DNA of 7,292 nt. Source: JANLQX01 sp031418775 (lineage in GTDB: Bacteria; Actinomycetota; Acidimicrobiia; Acidimicrobiales; JANYDT01). Shown piece after piece: positions 1 to 4,852 of this stretch. Where the stretch lies: NCBI GenBank assembly GCA_031418775.1, contig JANOJN010000117.1, positions 1 through 7,292 on the forward strand. Direction: 5' to 3'. The notes under the pieces were generated by a model. The model had not been told where the DNA came from and searched no databases. It saw only the letters and a list, made by a program, of their open reading frames with translations. A program made the position numbers and the translations under genes. Position 1 is the first letter of the stretch, and each line of letters starts with the position of its first letter.

Positions 1-1443
1 TACGCCCCGACGCAGGTGATCTCCGACGACGAACTCGAGATGATCCACCTGGCCTCGCTGGAAGTTCTCGAGCGCATCGGCATGGACGTGCTGAATGCCG
101 ACGCCCGCGATCTCTTCGCCAAGGTCGGCGCCAAGGTCGACGGTGAACGCGTGCGAATCGGACGGGACGCGGTCGAGGCCGCGATGGCCACGGCGCCCGC
201 GGAGTTCACCCTGCACGCGACGAATCCCGAACATTCGCTGCGCATCGGCGGGAACTGGGTGGCCTTCGGCTCGGTGGCCAGCGCGCCGAATGTGTTCGAC
301 CGCGACAACGGTCGGCGCATCGGAAATCGCCTCGACTACCAGAACCTCATCCGGCTCGGGCAGATGCTCAACACCGTGCACTTCTTTGCCGGGTACCCGG
401 TCGAACCTATCGACCTGCATGCGTCGATCCGTCACCTCGATGCGACCTTCGATGCGCTCACCCTGGCCGACAAGCCGATCCACGTGTACTCCCTCGGCGC
501 CGAGCGGAACCGCGACGTCATCGAAATGGTGCGCATCGCCCGTGGCATCGACGATGAGACGCTCGAGCGCGAACCGTCGCTGTTCACGATCATCAACACT
601 TCGTCGCCGCTACGCCTCGACCTGCCGATGGCCACCGGGATCATCGAGATGTCGAAGCGCAATCAGGTGGTCTGCATCACGCCGTTCACCCTTGCCGGCG
701 CCATGGCGCCCGTCACCGTGGCCGGCGCGGTCGCCCAGCAGAACGCCGAAGCGCTTCTTGGCATGACGCTGACGCAGTTGGTCCGTCCCGGTTCACCGGT
801 GATCTACGGCGGCTTCACCTCGAACGTCGACATGCAATCGGGCGCACCGGCGTTCGGCACACCGGAGTTCATGAAGGCGGCGATGATCGGCGGGCAGTTG
901 GCGCGCCGGTACAAGGTTCCGTACCGGTCGTCCAACGTATGTGCGGCAAATGCGCTCGATGCCCAGGCTGCGTACGAGTCGGTCTTCTCGCTGTGGGGCG
1001 CGCTGATGGGTGGTGTCAACTTCCTCATGCACGGCGCCGGCTGGATGGAGGGCGGCCTGCACGCGAGCTACGAGAAGATGATGCTCGATGCCGAACTGCT
1101 CGGGATGATGGAGTCGTTCCTCGAACCGCCCGTCGTCAACGCCGCCGAGATCGGAATCGACGCGATAGCCGACGTCGGACCGGGTGGTCACTTCTTCGGG
1201 ACGCAGCACACCCAGGATCGGTTCCGGACGGCGTTCCACCATCCGATGCTCAGCGACTGGCGCAACTGGGAGACGTGGGTCGAAGCGGGTTCCCCGACCA
1301 CCTACGACCGGGCCAACGCGATGTGGAAGAACATGCTCGCGGCCTACGAACCGCCAACCACGCTCGATTCGGCTCGTCACGACGAGCTCGCCGCATTCGT
1401 CGCCCGCCGTCATGCCGAGGGCGGCGTCCCGACCGACTACTGA
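1..1443 (+). CDS. MttB-like (trimethylamine methyltransferase family) protein, non-pyrrolysine, 5' partial
   Basis: This is the C-terminal ~480 residues of a trimethylamine:corrinoid methyltransferase (MttB/COG5598) family protein. Known members move a methyl group from a quaternary or tertiary amine (trimethylamine, glycine betaine and related compounds) to a cobalamin-binding partner protein in the cytoplasm. The frame is open from base 1, and the residues before the GTG at 16 (YAPTQ) continue family-like sequence, so the true start lies upstream and perhaps 20-40 residues are missing. Numbering from that GTG, recognisable segments are the early helix EMIHLASLEVLERIG, GGFTSNVDMQSGAPAFGTPEF (starting near 265, written here in part as the family's GAPxFGTPE block at 276-284), VPYRSSN near 301-307, LDAQAAYES near 314-322, and HGAGWMEGGL at 339-348. 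No in-frame TAG occurs, so it is not a pyrrolysine enzyme. It is more like the MtgB-type glycine betaine or other betaine methyltransferases, and the substrate cannot be read from the sequence. No corrinoid protein gene is visible in the window. It converges with the secreted-protein gene, with stop codons 10 bp apart. Confidence 0.9.
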   Translation, partial: YAPTQVISDDELEMIHLASLEVLERIGMDVLNADARDLFAKVGAKVDGERVRIGRDAVEAAMATAPAEFTLHATNPEHSLRIGGNWVAFGSVASAPNVFDRDNGRRIGNRLDYQNLIRLGQMLNTVHFFAGYPVEPIDLHASIRHLDATFDALTLADKPIHVYSLGAERNRDVIEMVRIARGIDDETLEREPSLFTIINTSSPLRLDLPMATGIIEMSKRNQVVCITPFTLAGAMAPVTVAGAVAQQNAEALLGMTLTQLVRPGSPVIYGGFTSNVDMQSGAPAFGTPEFMKAAMIGGQLARRYKVPYRSSNVCAANALDAQAAYESVFSLWGALMGGVNFLMHGAGWMEGGLHASYEKMMLDAELLGMMESFLEPPVVNAAEIGIDAIADVGPGGHFFGTQHTQDRFRTAFHHPMLSDWRNWETWVEAGSPTTYDRANAMWKNMLAAYEPPTTLDSARHDELAAFVARRHAEGGVPTDY

Positions 1444-1457
1444 TCGGGTCCGATCAG
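1440..1457. terminator. Short palindrome spanning both convergent stop codons, possible bidirectional terminator
   Basis: The sequence CTGATCGGGTCCGATCAG is an inverted repeat with seven-base arms (CTGATCG/CGATCAG) around a GGTC loop. The left arm contains the TGA stop of the MttB-like gene (1441-1443), and the right arm contains, on the other strand, the TGA stop of the secreted-protein gene (1454-1456). It is the only hairpin I see between the two genes. No T-tract follows on either side, so classical intrinsic termination is doubtful. Its position and symmetry suggest a shared termination or 3'-end-protecting structure, but it could also be chance. Confidence 0.35.
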
Positions 1458-4400
1458 AGCCTCGACAGCACGACGTCGTCGACGAGGAACGACGCCGATC
1501 CGCTGGTCACCTGAAAGTTGACGGCGGTGACGGAGGTTGAGGAGCTGAAGCGAACGGTGATGCGATTCCATCCGTTCACCGCAGGGTCAACGGTCGCTGT
1601 CGTTCTGGTCGTCGGAAATGGCCCGGTCTTGACCACTACGGCGGTTGGCGCGTTCGCTGTCGACCTCACCCACGCGGTGAGGGTGTACGAGTCGTTCGTC
1701 GCCGCGTAGGGCCGGAGGGCGAGCGTTGCCGTTCCGCCCGAGACAAGGAGCGCGAACGATCCCGACCGCGGCGTCGCCGCGAGAGAGATCCGCTGTTTGC
1801 CTGAGGCCGACCAGCCGGCCGTCGAGCCGGATTCAAAGGTCCAGGTGGCGACCGGAACCACCGGCGGACTTGCGGTCGTGGTGGTCGGCGCGATCGTGGT
1901 GGTTGTGGTGGTTGTGGTGGTTGTGGTGGTTGTTGTGGTGGTTGTTGTGGTGGTTGTGGTGGTCGGCGCGATCGTGGTGGTTGTGGTGGTCGGTGCGATC
2001 GTGGTGGTTGTGGTGGTCGGTGCGATCGTGGTGGTTGTAGTGGTTGGCGCGAGCGTCGTTGTCGTCGTCGCCGGGGAGGTCGTGGTCGTTCCAGCCGCGA
2101 TGGTGGTGCTTGTCGGAGCGAGTGTGGTTGTCGCCGCCGGCGTCGTCGTGCTCGTCGTGCTCGTCGGGGAGGGCGGCGTGGCCGTGCTGATGGTGACATC
2201 ATCGACCGTCATCGGTGACTCGCCGCCGTTGAGCCCGATGAACACGTTCGACACGCCCGCGGGCACGGTGAACACCGAAGTGAAGCGGTTCCAGCCGTTG
2301 TCGGGAGCAAAGGTGATGGCCGCAGCCGGAGTGCTCGAGCCCCAGAATTGCACCTCGCCCAGATTGAAGGTGGCGACGTCGTTGCGGGAATATCCCTGCA
2401 GAGTGAAGGTCTGACCGGGGGCGAGACCGGTCACGGTGATGCCGGCGGTCGCGTAGATCCCGGTGGTCAGTCGCAACGCACCGGTGCCCGAACGGGGACT
2501 GGTCGTTGTTCGGGTGACGGTTCCGGTGCCGAACCAACTCGTCCAGCCCTGCGTGCCGGTCTCGAAGTCCCAGCGGTTCGTGACGGTCTGGCCGGCGGGC
2601 GCCGTCGTCGTGGTCGAGATGACGGTCGTCGGTGTAGCCGTGGTTGTCGCAGATCCGGCGATCGTCGTGGTGGTCCCGGGTGTCGTTGTCGTGGTGACTG
2701 CCGGGAGGGTGGTGGTCGTGACGGAGGAACTCGGGGCGGCGATCGTGATGTCGTCGAACGTCGTAGCGGCGGTTCCGCCGTTGAGGCCGACATAGACGGT
2801 GGTGGTCGCGGCAGGCACGGTGAATGTGGCCGAGAACGCATTCCACGTGCCGTCGAGGACGAACGCGATCGGCGCCGATCCCTTCGATGTGGCACCGGTG
2901 TAGAACTGGACCTCGCCGACGTAGTAGGACGGCGCGTCGCTTCGGGCGAAGCCTTTCAATGTGTAGGTGACGCCCGGGGTGAGGTTCGAAACAACGCCGA
3001 CAACGGTTGCCGGACTCGCCCCGGTGATACGCAGCGCGCCTGTTCCGGTGTGGGGCGCGTTCGTCGTGACTGACGTTGTGCCGCCGCCGTGCCAGGGCCC
3101 CCAACCCTGTGTCGTGCCGTCCTCGAAGTCCCAGCGGTTGGTGACTGTTTGACCGACGGGAATGGTCGTCGTCGACGCCGGCATCGTCGTGGTCGGAGGC
3201 GCAGTCGTCGACGGAGGGCCAGCAGGATCGATCATCGCGTTCATCAGGTTGCGGGTCATGGTCTGGATCCGTCCGTCGATCCCCCAACTGGCGTTCGAGA
3301 GCAGCCACGGCCAGTAGATGGTCGAGGCGTTGAAGACGAGAGCGTTGCCCTTCTGGTGGATCGTGGACTGCTGCTTCGATCCAGCCTGTGGTGTCGAATC
3401 AGAGAGCGTGACGAGACCCGCCGGGCTCGAACCATTGTCAAACGCGCGGTCCCACTCGTAACCGACGACCTTTTGGATCTGATCGCCGTTGGCGAGCCCG
3501 GTGCCGGCGTAGATCCAATGGCTGGCATTTGCAACCGTCCAGGGGACGGAGTTCCCGTAGGCGAAGTCGCCCTCGTACATCGAGCCGAGGAAGCTGTTCT
3601 CCGGTCGGTTCACGGGCGCGTCACGGAATCTTCCGGTGGTCGTTGCTCCTTGGATCGGGTCGCTCCCCGCGTTCTCCTTGTACGAAACGATTGTCCGGGA
3701 GGGTCGCCCGTCGGCTGCGTTCTCGTATCGGACCTGCCAATACATGCTGTTGGCGCCGAAGAACGCAGCATGCTTGCCGGCGGCCACCGCACCCTCCAGG
3801 TTGTTGCGCATGGCCGGGGTCCAGTATTCGTCGTGGTATCCAGTGATGAACGCCCGGTGGTTCGAGAGCAGTGAGGGGTTTGCATCGAGATCGCTCGACG
3901 CCGCGTAGGTCACGTCGTACCCCTCGCGTTCCACGAACTGCGCGAGGTAGGCGTCGCCCTCGAACAGGAAGCCCGCCCCGTCCTCGGCCGCGTAGGGGCG
4001 ATCGAAGGAGATCTTGCGGGCCTGGACCCCCGCAGTTGAGTTGAAGCCGTAGAGGCTCTTGCCTCCCCAGGTGTTGTAGGCCTGGTACGTGTTGAAGGGT
4101 GCCACGTGGACGAACGCCGCAGTCGACGCGTCGTCGCGGAGCACGAAGGGAATGTAGGACGAGGCTCCCGCCACGCCGGACTTGTGGAGGCTGGCCACGT
4201 AGAGTCCGCTCACCCACGAGGCGCTCGTGGCGAGGGTGTAGGTGGTCGGCCAGGTGAGCGCCAGCTTGCCGTCCACATCGGGGGCAGGAACGGCACGGGA
4301 CACGCCCGTCAATCCGGTGACACTGAGCAGCCGTCGCGAACCGACGCCGCCGTACCAGCCGAGGCGAAACACCTGGAGGTCGAGGTTGCCGACCTTCGAA

Positions 4401-4675
4401 CTGATGGAGAGTGGAAGCGTTGCCCCGGCGTTCACGGACTGGGCCGAGGCGTAGCCGACGATCTGCGCTCCTGTCGCGCTGTCGATCGCCGGAACCAGAT
4501 TGCCGGGAAGGGCGTTCTCACCGGCGATCGCCGGGGCTGCGGCGAACGAGGTCCCGGTGTGGACCGTGGCCCCAGTGGTGGGAAGGACGAGGGCGGCGAG
4601 CACCGCCGCCACGACTCCAAGACGAACCTGGCGCTTCGAGATCCGCGGTTTCCCGACGCGCCCGCTCGTCGACAT
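1454..4675 (-). CDS. Secreted dimethylformamidase-like domain protein with three CBM-like modules and Thr-rich linkers
   Basis: A 1073-residue exported protein. The basic N-terminus (RISKRQVR) followed by a hydrophobic run (residues ~19-32) is a signal peptide, probably cut near 45-50. Residues ~55-485 resemble the C-terminal domain of the N,N-dimethylformamidase large subunit. There is a beta-rich part with FRLGWYGGVGSR (103-114), then NTYQAYNTWGGKSLYGF (195-211), GYHDEYWTP (279-287) and a FFGANSMYW segment (305-313). Three jelly-roll modules like CBM4/9 follow, at ~511-646, 697-830 and 942-1073. The first two open with NRWDFE and end with VDD/FDD-type strands. Thr/Pro linkers separate them, and one has 23 consecutive Thr (905-927). 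There is no cysteine anywhere, and no C-terminal anchor or LPxTG signal. The ATG at 4675 is preceded by AGGG (4683-4686 on the plus strand), 7 nt away. The enzymatic activity is unknown. Many secreted actinobacterial proteins carry this domain without a known role, and the modules suggest binding to polysaccharide or cell surface. Confidence 0.85.
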   Translation of the reverse strand: MSTSGRVGKPRISKRQVRLGVVAAVLAALVLPTTGATVHTGTSFAAAPAIAGENALPGNLVPAIDSATGAQIVGYASAQSVNAGATLPLSISSKVGNLDLQVFRLGWYGGVGSRRLLSVTGLTGVSRAVPAPDVDGKLALTWPTTYTLATSASWVSGLYVASLHKSGVAGASSYIPFVLRDDASTAAFVHVAPFNTYQAYNTWGGKSLYGFNSTAGVQARKISFDRPYAAEDGAGFLFEGDAYLAQFVEREGYDVTYAASSDLDANPSLLSNHRAFITGYHDEYWTPAMRNNLEGAVAAGKHAAFFGANSMYWQVRYENAADGRPSRTIVSYKENAGSDPIQGATTTGRFRDAPVNRPENSFLGSMYEGDFAYGNSVPWTVANASHWIYAGTGLANGDQIQKVVGYEWDRAFDNGSSPAGLVTLSDSTPQAGSKQQSTIHQKGNALVFNASTIYWPWLLSNASWGIDGRIQTMTRNLMNAMIDPAGPPSTTAPPTTTMPASTTTIPVGQTVTNRWDFEDGTTQGWGPWHGGGTTSVTTNAPHTGTGALRITGASPATVVGVVSNLTPGVTYTLKGFARSDAPSYYVGEVQFYTGATSKGSAPIAFVLDGTWNAFSATFTVPAATTTVYVGLNGGTAATTFDDITIAAPSSSVTTTTLPAVTTTTTPGTTTTIAGSATTTATPTTVISTTTTAPAGQTVTNRWDFETGTQGWTSWFGTGTVTRTTTSPRSGTGALRLTTGIYATAGITVTGLAPGQTFTLQGYSRNDVATFNLGEVQFWGSSTPAAAITFAPDNGWNRFTSVFTVPAGVSNVFIGLNGGESPMTVDDVTISTATPPSPTSTTSTTTPAATTTLAPTSTTIAAGTTTTSPATTTTTLAPTTTTTTIAPTTTTTTIAPTTTTTTIAPTTTTTTTTTTTTTTTTTTTTTTTIAPTTTTASPPVVPVATWTFESGSTAGWSASGKQRISLAATPRSGSFALLVSGGTATLALRPYAATNDSYTLTAWVRSTANAPTAVVVKTGPFPTTRTTATVDPAVNGWNRITVRFSSSTSVTAVNFQVTSGSASFLVDDVVLSRL
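1895..1963 (-). repeat. Poly-threonine tract: 23 consecutive Thr codons in 9/12-bp repeats
   Basis: Within the last linker of the secreted protein, 23 Thr codons follow one another without interruption (residues 905-927). They are built almost wholly from the pattern ACC ACC ACA, with two copies having an extra ACA. My count is 14 ACC, 8 ACA and 1 ACG. On the plus strand this is a GGT/TGT-rich tract. Other Thr runs in the same protein are shorter and use more varied codons. The regular period points to recent expansion by slippage, so length may differ between strains or be misassembled. Confidence 0.9.
1961..2068 (-). repeat. 27-bp tandem repeat coding IAP(T)6 units in linker
   Basis: Four consecutive 27-bp units begin at 1961, 1988, 2015 and 2042 on the plus strand, each encoding a nine-residue IAPTTTTTT-type unit (the last reads LAP) on the minus strand. 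A fifth copy of the unit's start lies at 1883, beyond the poly-Thr tract, which suggests the Thr run grew inside an existing unit. Substitutions are few (GGC/GGT and one A for G), so the repeats look young. Such linkers are typically extended, proteolysis-tolerant or glycosylated spacers in exported proteins. Confidence 0.9.
2186..3145 (-). repeat. Duplicated CBM-like module (two homologous copies)
   Basis: Two copies of the same ~135-residue module lie at 2738-3145 (residues ~511-646) and 2186-2587 (residues ~697-830). Both begin GQTVTNRWDFE, share a GTGALR motif, a YT/FTLxGxxR strand, a GEVQF strand, and end in a VGLNGG/IGLNGG strand before a DD turn. At DNA level the starts share the run CGAAGTCCCAGCGGTT on the plus strand. 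The middle linker (residues ~647-696) separates them. This is an intragenic duplication. The third module at 1457-1852 is clearly related in fold but more diverged. Confidence 0.8.
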
Positions 4676-4740
4676 GCCCGCACCCTAGTTCCTCGACCCC
4701 CTCCCGCTCAATGGGCCTGGCGACCCTGTATGGCGCGATT

Positions 4741-4794
4741 GGGGGTTCGACACACCACCGAGGTTGGTCGCGGCCTCGCCTAGATTCAACCCCC
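4741..4794. promoter_or_regulatory. Nested inverted repeats in the divergent intergenic region, possible operator
   Basis: In the 177-bp gap between the divergent genes, outer arms GGGGGTT (4741-4747) and AACCCCC (4788-4794) enclose inner arms CGAGG (4759-4763) and CCTCG (4774-4778). The two dyads share almost the same centre (about 4768). Such a symmetric layout could be a regulator binding site serving both genes. Arms of five and seven bases in G+C-rich DNA can also arise by chance. Nothing else clear is seen in the rest of the gap. Confidence 0.25.
4781..4786 (+). promoter_or_regulatory. Candidate -10 element (TAGATT) for the oxidoreductase gene
   Basis: TAGATT matches the actinobacterial TANNNT -10 consensus and stands out in a G+C-rich gap. 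Transcription would begin near 4792-4796, giving a leader of about 57-60 nt before the ATG at 4853, or an almost leaderless message if the in-frame ATG at 4796 is used. No convincing -35 box is found at 16-18 bp spacing. Confidence 0.3.
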
Positions 4795-4846
4795 TATGCC
4801 TGTTCAGGAATCACCGGTACTTCACGATCTTCACGGCCGCACGGAC

Positions 4847-4851
4847 GGAGG
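4847..4851 (+). promoter_or_regulatory. GGAGG Shine-Dalgarno-like site very close to the ATG
   Basis: GGAGG lies only one base before the ATG at 4853, closer than the usual 5-9 nt, so it is an awkward ribosome binding site. It is nevertheless the only strong Shine-Dalgarno match near this gene. The alternative in-frame ATG at 4796 has none. Confidence 0.4.
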
Positions 4852-4852
4852 A

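Noticed and set aside
16..18. GTG as the start of the MttB-like gene
   Set aside because: The frame is open to base 1, the preceding residues look family-like, and there is no Shine-Dalgarno sequence before it.
793..1413. A 206-codon minus-strand frame opposite the MttB-like gene
   Set aside because: The plus strand encodes conserved family motifs across the same span, and the antisense product is Arg/Glu-rich without recognisable features.
1883..2068. Regular 27-bp repeats as a possible CRISPR array
   Set aside because: The units are directly adjacent with no unique spacers and lie in frame inside a coding linker.
1797..2414. A plus-strand frame encoding long poly-valine runs
   Set aside because: It is the antisense reading of the Thr-repeat linker; the valine run has no start context and no relation to a known family.
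2199..3308. A 369-codon minus-strand reading frame overlapping the secreted-protein gene in another frame
   Set aside because: Its translation is rich in Arg, His and Asp with no domain-like pattern, as expected for an out-of-frame shadow of a high-GC gene.
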